The notes under the pieces were generated by a model. That model did no database searches. It was not told the DNA's origin and saw only the letters and a list, made by a program, of their open reading frames with translations. A DNA stretch of 64,000 nt from the NCBI RefSeq assembly GCF_005952805.1, contig NZ_CP040709.1:1674001-1738000 (forward strand). Reading direction: 5' to 3'. Below are positions 1 through 7,634 of the stretch, piece after piece. Source of the DNA: Inhella inkyongensis (GTDB taxonomy: Bacteria > Pseudomonadota > Gammaproteobacteria > Burkholderiales > Burkholderiaceae_C). Position 1 is the first letter of the stretch. Each line of letters opens with the position of its first letter. The translations under genes and the position numbers were made by a program.

Positions 1-1776
1 GCCCAGGCGGTCGTGGTCCGTCCCCGTGGGGTCGATGAAACCGATGTCGTTCTTGGAGAAATTCCCGGCCGGCAGCGGGATGAGTTGCACGCCGAACTGC
101 TCGGGGTTTTGGCCCACGGGCGAGTGCACGGTGCAGGCAAAGCGGTGGAAGAAGCCGCTGTGGATGCAGCCTTCCTCGAAGAGCTGGCGCACGTATTCAA
201 GCGCGTCCACCGTGTCCTGTGCGGTCTGGGTGGGAAAGCCATACATCAGGTAGGCGTGGACCAGCACGCCCTGGTCGGCGAAGGCCTTGGTCACGCGCGC
301 CACCTGCTCGACGCTGACACCCTTGTTCATGAGCTTGAGCAGCCGGTCCGAGGCCACCTCCAGCCCGCCGCTGATGGCGATGCAGCCACTCTCGGCCAGG
401 CGCTCCGCCAGGGCGGGGGTGAAGGTCTTCTCGAAGCGCACATTGCCCCACCAGCTGATGGAAAGCCGGCGGCGCACGATCTCGTCGGCCAGGGCCTTCA
501 GCACCTTCGGAGGCGCCGCTTCGTCCACGAAGTGAAAGCCGGTCTGGCCGGTCTCGGCCACGATGGCCTCGATGCGATCCGCCAGCACCTCGGCGGTGGT
601 GGCCTCGTAGCGGCCGATGTAGTCCAGGCCCACGTCGCAAAAGCTGCACTTCTTCCAGTAGCAGCCCAGGGCCACGGTCAGCTTGTTCCAGCGCCCGTCG
701 CTCCACAGCCGGTGCATGGGGTTGAGCATGTCCAAGAGGCTCAGGTACTGGTTCAGCGGCAGGCCTTCCCAGGTGGGGGTTCCCACCTCGTCGAAGGGCA
801 CCTCGGCTTCGCCCAAGCCCGCGATGTAGCGCACCGCGCCCTCTTCGCGCAGGAAGCTGCGCACCAGCCGGCTCTTGCTCCGCTTTCCCTGCAGATGCTC
901 GATCAAGGCCAGCAGCACGCGCTCGCCGGCATCCAGGGTCACGAAGTCAAAGAAGTCGAACACGCGCGGCTCGGCCAGCTCGCGCAGCTCGGTGTTCACA
1001 TAACCGCCGCCCAGCGCGATGGGCAGCTTTGGGTGGGCGCGCTTGAGTGCCTGGGCCATGCGAAAGGCACCGTACACCGAACCTGGGAAGGGGCAGGAGA
1101 TCAGCACCAGCTGCGGGTCCTTATCGGCCACGGCCGCCAAGGCCAGCTGTTCCAGCATCTGGTCGACGACCGTGGCGGGCGCGGCCAGGGCCTGCGCCAG
1201 GGGCTCGAAGCTGGGCTGGCTCATGGCCAGGCTCTCGGCGTAGCGCACGAACTCGAAGCGCGGGTCCAAGGCCTCGCGCACCGCGTCGGCCAAATCGTTC
1301 AGGAAGAGGGTGGCCAGATGGCGGGCGCGGTCCTGCGCGCCCAGCGTGCCAAAGGCCCAGGACAGCGGATCGGGCTCGTCCTCCTGGCCTGGGATGCCCA
1401 CATCCACCGGCGCGAAGCGCGGCCCCTCGGGCAGGTAGGCGCGGCCGTTGATGCGGTGCGCCAGCGTGGGGTCGCGGCCCTGCAAAAAGGCCAGCACCCG
1501 GGGCGTGACCTGGGCGATGCGATCGGCTTCAACCAAATGGAACTGCAGCGCCGGGCCGGGATTGGGAACCCGGGCCGCCGCCTCACGCAGTGCGGTCAGG
1601 CCTTCGGTGCTGAAGAGGCGCAGCACCAGGCCCAGGGCCAGATCGGCTTGGCTGGCGTCCACCCCCTGGCGGCGCAGAAAGCCGGTCAGGTAGGCGGTGG
1701 CGGGGTAGGGGGTGTTGAGCTGCGTCATCGGCGGGATGAGCGACAGCACGCGGAATCCGGGCGTCATGCCCGGCAT
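1..1776 (-). CDS. B12-binding-type radical SAM protein (3' end cut by window edge)
   Basis: The frame is open for 592 codons from an ATG at 1776 to the window edge, so the C-terminus is missing. About residues 200-330 resemble a cobalamin-binding Rossmann domain (VLISCPFPGSVYGA, then ALGGGYVN). A cysteine cluster follows, CYWKKCSFCD, with Cys372, Cys377 and Cys380. That is CX4CX2C rather than the usual CX3CX2C of radical SAM enzymes. Downstream segments (FHFVDEAAPP, ISGGLEVASDRLLKLMNKG) fit a radical SAM TIM barrel. Such proteins typically carry out SAM-radical chemistry, often methyl transfer, but the substrate is unknown. It starts 7 bp after the GNAT gene, so the two are probably co-transcribed. 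Family is confident, function is not. Confidence 0.8.
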   Translation of the reverse strand, partial: MPGMTPGFRVLSLIPPMTQLNTPYPATAYLTGFLRRQGVDASQADLALGLVLRLFSTEGLTALREAAARVPNPGPALQFHLVEADRIAQVTPRVLAFLQGRDPTLAHRINGRAYLPEGPRFAPVDVGIPGQEDEPDPLSWAFGTLGAQDRARHLATLFLNDLADAVREALDPRFEFVRYAESLAMSQPSFEPLAQALAAPATVVDQMLEQLALAAVADKDPQLVLISCPFPGSVYGAFRMAQALKRAHPKLPIALGGGYVNTELRELAEPRVFDFFDFVTLDAGERVLLALIEHLQGKRSKSRLVRSFLREEGAVRYIAGLGEAEVPFDEVGTPTWEGLPLNQYLSLLDMLNPMHRLWSDGRWNKLTVALGCYWKKCSFCDVGLDYIGRYEATTAEVLADRIEAIVAETGQTGFHFVDEAAPPKVLKALADEIVRRRLSISWWGNVRFEKTFTPALAERLAESGCIAISGGLEVASDRLLKLMNKGVSVEQVARVTKAFADQGVLVHAYLMYGFPTQTAQDTVDALEYVRQLFEEGCIHSGFFHRFACTVHSPVGQNPEQFGVQLIPLPAGNFSKNDIGFIDPTGTDHDRLG

Positions 1777-1783
1777 TGTCCCG

Positions 1784-2635
1784 TCAGAGATCCTTGCGCA
1801 TCAGCCATTGGTGCAGGGGCGTGCGCTCAAAGCCGCAGCGCAGCAGGGCCTCGCCGCCCAAATCGGGGCGCTGCAACTCGCCGACCTGGATGGGCTGCGC
1901 ACCTTGCCGCGGCAGCCAGGCCCGCAGCAGGGCCTCGGCGTCTTGCTGGCCCGGCGAGCGGTCGACCAGCGAGCGGATCTGCCAGGGCTTGTCGCCGCCG
2001 CCGCTGACGATCATTTGGGCCTGACCCAGGCGCCAGGGGGTCCAGGGCTCCAGCAGGGCGGCGACGGTGGTGGGGCCGACCTGCAGGGGCAGATCGGCGA
2101 TGTCGATCTCGGCCTGGACCAGCCAGTCCAAGGCGGCCTGCGGCGGAACGGCACTTGCGCCATCCGCCGCCACTGGGCACGCGGCGGGCCGAGCATCCGG
2201 TTCGCGCCGATAGCCCATCAGCGGGCAGCGAGGCCTGAAACCGTGACGCTCGTAGAGGGTCTTGGCGCACGGGTTTTGTTCGAACACCTCCAGCTCGACC
2301 GAGCTCATGCCGGCGGCCCGGGCCCGTTCGGCAAAGTCCGTCAGCAAGGCGCCGGCCAGGCCGGTACCGCGCGCTTCGGGCCGCAGGCCCATCGCGGCCA
2401 GTCGCCAACTGCGCTGCGGGGGGCGGGGCGCGACCAGCGCAAAGCCCAGTACCTGGCCCTGTTCGTCCAGCGCCGCCCGACCGAGGCTCAGGTCCACGCC
2501 TCCGCGCAACACCAATGCGGGCCAATGCGCCAGCTCGACCTGCACGGGCCCCGCCACATAGTTTTCGAAGGCCCGCAGGAATCCGGCGTGCAGGACGGGG
2601 GCGGGGATGTGATGGGTGGGCTGCAGGGATGACAT
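1784..2635 (-). CDS. GNAT family N-acetyltransferase
   Basis: 283 residues from the ATG at 2635; the frame stays open upstream, but those codons look like divergent-promoter sequence. The acetyl-CoA loop is [14 protein letters not shown], followed by a typical GNAT segment ending [11 protein letters not shown] at about residue 150. The last ~110 residues are a second, weaker alpha/beta region with no motif I recognise. Family members acetylate amines on small molecules or proteins using acetyl-CoA; the substrate cannot be predicted. Divergent from scoA and followed closely by the radical SAM gene. Confidence 0.8.
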   Translation of the reverse strand: MSSLQPTHHIPAPVLHAGFLRAFENYVAGPVQVELAHWPALVLRGGVDLSLGRAALDEQGQVLGFALVAPRPPQRSWRLAAMGLRPEARGTGLAGALLTDFAERARAAGMSSVELEVFEQNPCAKTLYERHGFRPRCPLMGYRREPDARPAACPVAADGASAVPPQAALDWLVQAEIDIADLPLQVGPTTVAALLEPWTPWRLGQAQMIVSGGGDKPWQIRSLVDRSPGQQDAEALLRAWLPRQGAQPIQVGELQRPDLGGEALLRCGFERTPLHQWLMRKDL

Positions 2636-2745
2636 GGTGGGGCCGTCAAGAGATGGCGGAATGTGGGCCGCAGTGTCGCGTGCCGATGCGGCTGCTGCAC
2701 CGCAGCAATCCGTTACGCTATCGCCCCTCTGAACCGAGGTTCCCC

Positions 2746-3441
2746 ATGAACAAGATCTACCCAAGCGCCCAGGCGGCGCTGGCCGGCTTGGTGCACGACG
2801 ATCAGCTGATCGCCGTGGGCGGCTTTGGCCTGTGCGGCATCCCCGAGGCGCTGATCGAGGCGCTGAAGGATTCCGGCGTCAAGAACATCACCGCGATTTC
2901 GAACAATGCCGGCGTCGATGGCTTCGGCCTGGGCAAGCTGCTGGAGACGCGCCAGATCAAGAAGATGATTTCCAGCTATGTGGGCGAGAACAAGGAGTTC
3001 GAGCGCCAGTACCTGGCCGGCGAGCTGGAGCTGGAGTTCACGCCCCAGGGCACCCTGGCCGAGAAGCTGCGCGCCGGCGGCGCGGGCATCCCGGCCTTCT
3101 TCACCCGCACCGGCGTGGGCACCCTGGTGGCCGAGGGCAAGGAGCTGCGCGAGTTCGACGGCCAGACCTATGTGATGGAGCGCGCGCTCCAGCCTGAGCT
3201 GAGCCTCATCAAGGCCGATGTGGCCGACAAGAGCGGCAATCTGCGCTTCAACCTGACGGCACGCAACTTCAACCCGGCCGCCGCCATGGCCGGCAAGGTC
3301 TGCGTGGTGGAGGTGGAGCGCATCGTCGAGGTGGGCGAGATCGCCCCCGACGATGTGCACCTGCCCGGCATCTATGTGCACCGCATCGTGCACAACCCCA
3401 ACCCCGAAAAGCGCATCGAAAAGCGCACCGTGAGGAGCTGA
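2746..3441 (+). CDS. scoA: 3-oxoacid CoA-transferase subunit A
   Basis: 231 residues from ATG 2746 with a GAGG ribosome site just upstream (2735-2738). The frame extends further 5' but that part overlaps the divergent GNAT gene. The subunit A signature [13 protein letters not shown] is near the N-terminus, with [15 protein letters not shown] after it. With ScoB it transfers CoA from succinyl-CoA to acetoacetate, allowing ketone-body and amino-acid carbon to enter the TCA cycle. scoB follows after an 80-bp repeat-containing gap. Cytoplasmic heteromeric enzyme. Confidence 0.94.
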   Translation: MNKIYPSAQAALAGLVHDDQLIAVGGFGLCGIPEALIEALKDSGVKNITAISNNAGVDGFGLGKLLETRQIKKMISSYVGENKEFERQYLAGELELEFTPQGTLAEKLRAGGAGIPAFFTRTGVGTLVAEGKELREFDGQTYVMERALQPELSLIKADVADKSGNLRFNLTARNFNPAAAMAGKVCVVEVERIVEVGEIAPDDVHLPGIYVHRIVHNPNPEKRIEKRTVRS

Positions 3442-3521
3442 TATGAAGCCCCCACGCTCACTTTGTTCACTGCCCCCCAAGGGGGCTTCAGCCGCCTCGG
3501 GGCGGCCCTTCGGAGGCTGAC
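3442..3521. repeat. GC-rich intra-operon repeat between scoA and scoB
   Basis: The gap between scoA and scoB contains CCCCCCAAGGGGGC and a GCCGCCTCGGGGCGGCCC segment, both able to form hairpins. It starts directly after the scoA stop codon. I recognise this style of post-stop repeat from Burkholderiales genomes. Related sequences in this window follow livG, livH and kynA. No T-run follows, so it is not an obvious intrinsic terminator. Confidence 0.6.
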
Positions 3522-4160
3522 ATGGCTTGGACGCAAGATCAAATGGCGCAGCGCGCCGCCCAGGAGCTGCAGGACGGCTTCTATGTGAACCTGGGCATCG
3601 GCATCCCCACCCTGGTGGCCAACCACGTGCCGGCCGACAAAGAGGTGTGGCTGCAGAGCGAGAACGGCATGCTCGGCATCGGCCCCTTCCCGACCGAGGA
3701 TCAGGTCGACCCCGACCTGATCAATGCTGGCAAGCAGACCGTGACGACCCTGCCCGGCAGCTCCATCTTCGGCAGCCACGAGAGCTTCGCGATGATTCGC
3801 GGCGGCAAGATCAACCTCAGCATCCTGGGTGCCATGCAGGTCACCGGCACGGGTGATCTGGCCAACTGGATGATCCCCGGCAAGATGGTCAAGGGCATGG
3901 GCGGCGCCATGGACCTGGTGGCCGGCGTCAAGCGCGTCATCGTGCTGATGGAACACGTGGCCAAGAAGAAGGACGGCAGCGAGGACCTGAAGATCATCCC
4001 CAAGTGCACTTTGCCGCTGACGGGGCAGGGGGTGGTCAACCGCATCATCACCGACCTGGCCGTGATGGACGTGACGCCCGAGGGCCTGAAGCTCGTCGAG
4101 CTGGCGCCCGAGGTGACGCGTGAATTCGTGCAAAGTAAGACCGGAGTTCCCTTGCTGTGA
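3522..4160 (+). CDS. scoB: 3-oxoacid CoA-transferase subunit B
   Basis: 212 residues from ATG 3522, preceded by CGGAGG (3510-3515). The catalytic region is [14 protein letters not shown], whose Glu is the residue that forms the enzyme-CoA thioester in this family. [16 protein letters not shown] follows. Length is typical for subunit B. It works with ScoA as succinyl-CoA:acetoacetate CoA-transferase. A strong intrinsic terminator closes the operon at 4191-4217. Confidence 0.94.
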   Translation: MAWTQDQMAQRAAQELQDGFYVNLGIGIPTLVANHVPADKEVWLQSENGMLGIGPFPTEDQVDPDLINAGKQTVTTLPGSSIFGSHESFAMIRGGKINLSILGAMQVTGTGDLANWMIPGKMVKGMGGAMDLVAGVKRVIVLMEHVAKKKDGSEDLKIIPKCTLPLTGQGVVNRIITDLAVMDVTPEGLKLVELAPEVTREFVQSKTGVPLL

Positions 4161-4190
4161 TGTAACGGTTTGCATGCCTTTACAAGCCCG

Positions 4191-4217
4191 AAGCGGCCGC
4201 TGGATGCGGCCGCTTTT
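4191..4217 (+). terminator. Rho-independent terminator after scoB
   Basis: A 10-bp perfect stem (AAGCGGCCGC / GCGGCCGCTT) with a TGGAT loop runs directly into a T tract. It lies 30 bp after the scoB stop codon and just before the DUF1800 gene, separating the two operons. Confidence 0.85.
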
Positions 4218-4228
4218 ACATTGGGGGC

Positions 4229-5944
4229 ATGGACGCCGAAACCACGCTGATCGCTCCGCCCCTTCCGCCACAAGCGCTGCTGGACAGCGCACCGCGCGAG
4301 GGATCGCCCCTGCTGGTTTTGGGCGCGAGCGCCCTACTCAGCGCCTGTGGCGGCGGAGGAGGAGACAGCCCCGCTCCCACGCCAGCGCCGCCTCCCCCTC
4401 CACCCCCGCCGCCCGCTCCGCCGACCGCCGCGCAGGCCGCCCGCTTTTTGGCTCAGGCGAGCTTTTCGGCTTCCGCCGCCGAGATTGCGGCCGTGCAGAG
4501 CAAGGGCTATGCGGGCTGGCTCGACGAGCAACTCGCGCTGGCACCGGTGGCGCCCACCCGCTACGACTGGATGGTGGCCAATGGCTATGCCGTGGAGGCC
4601 AATCGCGACAGCTTCGCCGGCTCGGACAACGCGATCTGGGCCAAGCTGATCGGCAGCCCCGATCCGGTGCGGCAGCGCATGACCTTGGCCCTGTCCGAGA
4701 TCCTGGTGGTGTCGATGCTGGGTCTGCCCATCACCTGGCGCGGCCTGGCCATTGCGCACTACACCGACATCTTGGAGCGGCATGCTTTTGGCAGCTTTCG
4801 CAGCCTGTTGCAGGACGTCAGCGTCAGCGTGGCCATGGGCAGCTACCTGAACATGCTGGGCAATAAAAAGGAAGACACGCGCACAGGCCGGGTCCCTGAC
4901 GAGAACTACGCCCGCGAGGTGATGCAGCTCTTCACCATCGGGCTCTATCAGTTGAATGCGGATGGCACGATTCGCACCGGCAGCGACGGCAAGCCGCTGG
5001 AGAGCTACACGCAGGCCGACATCACGCAACTGGCCCGCGTGTTCACGGGTTGGGACCGCGATCGTGTGGATGCCGCTGACTTTGGCTATGCGGCCAAGCC
5101 GATGAAGCATGTGGCCAGCAACTTCTCGACCGGCGACAAGACGGTGTTGGGCACCACCATCTCGGCCAGCCTGGGGGGCCCTGAGGCCCTCAGCCAGGCC
5201 TTGGACCTGCTCTTCAACCATGCCAATGTCGGCCCCTTCATCGGCCGGCAGCTGATTCAACGCTTTACCCAGAGCCATCCCAGCGCTGCCTATGTGGCCC
5301 GGGTGGCGGCGGTGTTCAACAACAACGGCCAGGGCCAACGCGGCGACCTGAAGGCGGTGCTGCGTGCGGTCCTGCTCGACCCCGAGGCCCGCCCCGCGGC
5401 GCCAGGGCCCAGCGCCGGCCGGCTGCGCGAACCCGTGCAGCGCTTTGTGCAATGGGCGCGTAGCTTTGGCGTCACCAGCAAGGCCGGACGCTGGCCGGTG
5501 GGTGACCTGAGCAGCCCCAGCACGCGCCTGGGTCAGAGCCCGATGCGCAGCCCCTCGGTGTTCAATTTTTTCCGCCCGGGCTATGTGCCGCCGGGCAACG
5601 AGCTCGCCAGCAATGCCATCACCGCGCCAGAGTTTCAGCTGGTGAATGAAAGCACCGTCGCGGGCTATCTGAACTACATGCAAGGCGTTATCAGCAGCGG
5701 CATCAGCAGTGGCGATGTGGCGGCCGATTACACGACTGAGCTGGCCCTGGCTGGCGACGCGCAAGCCTTGCTGGATTCGCTCAATTTGCGACTGGCCGCC
5801 GGGGCGCTGGACAGCAACACGGTGACGACCCTGAAGACTGCGCTGGAATCCATCAGCGCCACCACCGATACCGGCAAACTCAACCGCGTGCGCGCCGCCA
5901 TCCTGCTGGTGATGGCCGCGCCCGCCTATTTGGTGCAGCAATGA
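4229..5944 (+). CDS. DUF1800 domain-containing protein (probable exported/lipoprotein)
   Basis: 571 residues. A hydrophobic stretch ending in a lipobox-like LLSAC (about residue 41) is followed by a glycine run and a long Pro/Ala linker, then the DUF1800 region (FLAQASFSASAAEIAAVQSKG; PDENYAREVMQLFTIGLYQLN; RVFTGW; RLREPVQRFVQWARSFG; PSVFNFFRPGY). Function of DUF1800 is unknown; family members almost always pair with a DUF1501 protein, as here. The N-terminus is odd: about 27 residues with acidic and proline content precede the hydrophobic core and it lacks the usual basic n-region, so the true start or export route is uncertain. The last codons overlap the DUF1501 start. Confidence 0.88.
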   Translation: MDAETTLIAPPLPPQALLDSAPREGSPLLVLGASALLSACGGGGGDSPAPTPAPPPPPPPPPAPPTAAQAARFLAQASFSASAAEIAAVQSKGYAGWLDEQLALAPVAPTRYDWMVANGYAVEANRDSFAGSDNAIWAKLIGSPDPVRQRMTLALSEILVVSMLGLPITWRGLAIAHYTDILERHAFGSFRSLLQDVSVSVAMGSYLNMLGNKKEDTRTGRVPDENYAREVMQLFTIGLYQLNADGTIRTGSDGKPLESYTQADITQLARVFTGWDRDRVDAADFGYAAKPMKHVASNFSTGDKTVLGTTISASLGGPEALSQALDLLFNHANVGPFIGRQLIQRFTQSHPSAAYVARVAAVFNNNGQGQRGDLKAVLRAVLLDPEARPAAPGPSAGRLREPVQRFVQWARSFGVTSKAGRWPVGDLSSPSTRLGQSPMRSPSVFNFFRPGYVPPGNELASNAITAPEFQLVNESTVAGYLNYMQGVISSGISSGDVAADYTTELALAGDAQALLDSLNLRLAAGALDSNTVTTLKTALESISATTDTGKLNRVRAAILLVMAAPAYLVQQ

Positions 5945-7362
5945 AACTGAATCGACTCCCCGAGCTGCGCCGTCGTGAGTTCCTGCGCCGCAGTGCGCAA
6001 TTGGGTCTGGCGGGTGCCGCCGCCCCCTGGGCCTTGAACCTGGCCGCCATTGGCGAGGCCGCAGCGGCCGATGCCAGCGGCGGCTACAAGGCCCTGGTGT
6101 GCGTCTTTCTCTTTGGGGGCAACGACTACGGCTCGACCCTGCTGCCCTATGACAGCGCGGGTCATGCCAGCCTTGCCACGCTGCGCGGCGGCCTGGCCGG
6201 CAGCGGCGGGTTGGTGGCGCCGCGCGACACCCTGGCCGCCACGGCCCTGACGCCGCGGGTGGCGCTGAGTGGCAGCGGGGCGGCCGGCACCCAGCTGGCC
6301 ATGGCGGCCGAGATGAGCGCGCTCAAGCCCCTGTTTGAGAGTGGCCGCTTGGGCTGGCTGCTCAACGTGGGCACCTTGATCCAGCCCACCACCAAGACGC
6401 AGTACCAGAACCGCTCGGTGCCGCTGCCGCCCAAGCTCTTCAGCCACAACGACCAGCAGTCGGTCTGGCAAAGCAGTGGCGCCGAAGGTTCGACCAAGGG
6501 CTGGGGCGGTGCCATCGGCGATCTGTTCCTGGGCTCCAACGCCACCAGCACCTTCACCTGCATCAACGCCAGCGGCAATGCGGTCTTCATGACCGGCCAG
6601 CAGGCGGTGCAGTACCAGGTCAGCACGAGTGGGGCGGTGCCGGTGAATGGCATTCAGACCTCGCTCTACGGCTCCAGCGCCTGCGCCCAGGCCTTGCGGG
6701 GTTTGATCACCGCCCCGCGCACCCACTGGATGGAGGCGGAGCTGAGCCGCGTCACCAACCGTTCCATCACGGCGGAGTCGGCCGTGAAGGCGGCTCTGGG
6801 CACCAGCGCGCCCTTCAGCACGGTGTTTGACAGCACCAGCAGCCTGGCCAACCAGTTGCAGATCGTGGCGCGCCTGATTGCCGGGCGTAGCAGCCTGGGC
6901 GCGCAGCGTCAGGTGTTTTTCGTGTCACTGGGGGGCTTTGACAACCACGACTTCCTGCTGGCCCAGCACCCGGGCCTGTTGGCCCAAGTGGGCAACGGAC
7001 TGGCCTCCTTCCAGGCGGCGCTGACGGAGCTGGGGGTGGCCGATCGCGTCACCACCTTCACCGCCAGCGACTTCGGTCGCACCCTCACCAGCAACGGCGA
7101 TGGCAGCGACCATGGCTGGGGCAGCCACCATCTGGTGATGGGTGGGGCGGTGCAAGGCCAACGCTTCTGGGGGCAGATGCCAGTGCTGGCCAACAACGGC
7201 CCCGACGATGTGGGCCAGGGCCGATTGCTGCCCAGCACCAGCGTGGATCAACTGGCCGCGACCTTGGCACGCTGGATGGGCGTGGCCGACAGCGAGTTGG
7301 CCTCGGTGGTGCCCAATATCGCGAACTTCAGCCAGCGCGATCTGGGCTTCTTTACGCCCTAA
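5941..7362 (+). CDS. DUF1501 domain-containing protein with Tat-type signal
   Basis: 473 residues starting at the ATGA overlap with DUF1800, so translationally coupled. The N-terminus has a twin-arginine motif (RRREFLRRSAQLGLAG) and a hydrophobic segment, implying folded export. DUF1501 belongs to the alkaline phosphatase/sulfatase-like fold family; here LVCVFLFGGNDYGST, VSLGGFDNHDFLLAQHPG, TASDFGRTLTSNGDGSDHGWGSHHLVMGG are the recognisable blocks. No biochemical role is established. The stop codon TAA forms the edge of the structured repeat element that fills the gap to ppc. Confidence 0.9.
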   Translation: MKLNRLPELRRREFLRRSAQLGLAGAAAPWALNLAAIGEAAAADASGGYKALVCVFLFGGNDYGSTLLPYDSAGHASLATLRGGLAGSGGLVAPRDTLAATALTPRVALSGSGAAGTQLAMAAEMSALKPLFESGRLGWLLNVGTLIQPTTKTQYQNRSVPLPPKLFSHNDQQSVWQSSGAEGSTKGWGGAIGDLFLGSNATSTFTCINASGNAVFMTGQQAVQYQVSTSGAVPVNGIQTSLYGSSACAQALRGLITAPRTHWMEAELSRVTNRSITAESAVKAALGTSAPFSTVFDSTSSLANQLQIVARLIAGRSSLGAQRQVFFVSLGGFDNHDFLLAQHPGLLAQVGNGLASFQAALTELGVADRVTTFTASDFGRTLTSNGDGSDHGWGSHHLVMGGAVQGQRFWGQMPVLANNGPDDVGQGRLLPSTSVDQLAATLARWMGVADSELASVVPNIANFSQRDLGFFTP

Positions 7363-7634
7363 GGAAGCGCTGAACAAGTCCCTGCGGGCGCGCCGCGACT
7401 TTTCGGGATGCTTGGCCAAGGCGTAAGCCTTGCTCAGGCTGGCGGCCTGAGCAAGGCTTGCAACGCCGGCCAGCGCCCGAAAAGTCGATGGCCCGCAAGG
7501 GTTTGCGCGATAACCGGCCGGCTCGGTCGTTGGCGCGCTCGGTTGTCGGGCCACCAGCCCGACCTTTGCGCGCCGCCTACGATCCGGCCGGTTCTCGCGC
7601 AAACGCGCCCCGCAGGAACTTATTCAGCGCTTCC
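7363..7634 (+). mobile_element. IS5-like MITE, family 1 copy A, filling the DUF1501/ppc convergent gap
   Basis: A 272-bp element without genes. Its ends are inverted repeats of about 26 bp: GGAAGCGCTGAACAAG at left, and the reverse complement of the right end reads GGAAGCGCTGAATAAG. These resemble the IS5 ends (GGAAGGTGCGAACAAG / ...GAATAAG) as I recall them. The flanks are CTAA on both sides (7359-7362, 7635-7638), a perfect 4-bp duplication fitting the IS5 target YTAR. The interior folds as two arms: 7396-7407 pairs with 7476-7487, capped by 7425-7438/7446-7459; and 7501-7521 pairs with 7584-7604 (20 of 21), capped by 7545-7551/7557-7563. A close copy lies inverted at 63284-63556. Confidence 0.85.

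Noticed and set aside
13..2007. 664-codon open frame on the plus strand
   Set aside because: It is the antisense shadow of the radical SAM gene. The minus-strand frame has recognisable motifs and continues off the edge; the plus frame has none.
4334..5941. 535-codon antisense frame in the DUF1800 gene
   Set aside because: Same GC-driven shadow; the plus strand carries clear family blocks.
7396..7604. Possible tRNA-like or CRISPR-like structure in the elements
   Set aside because: The fold has two long arms but no anticodon, T arm or CCA pattern, and there is no regularly spaced direct repeat with unique spacers.
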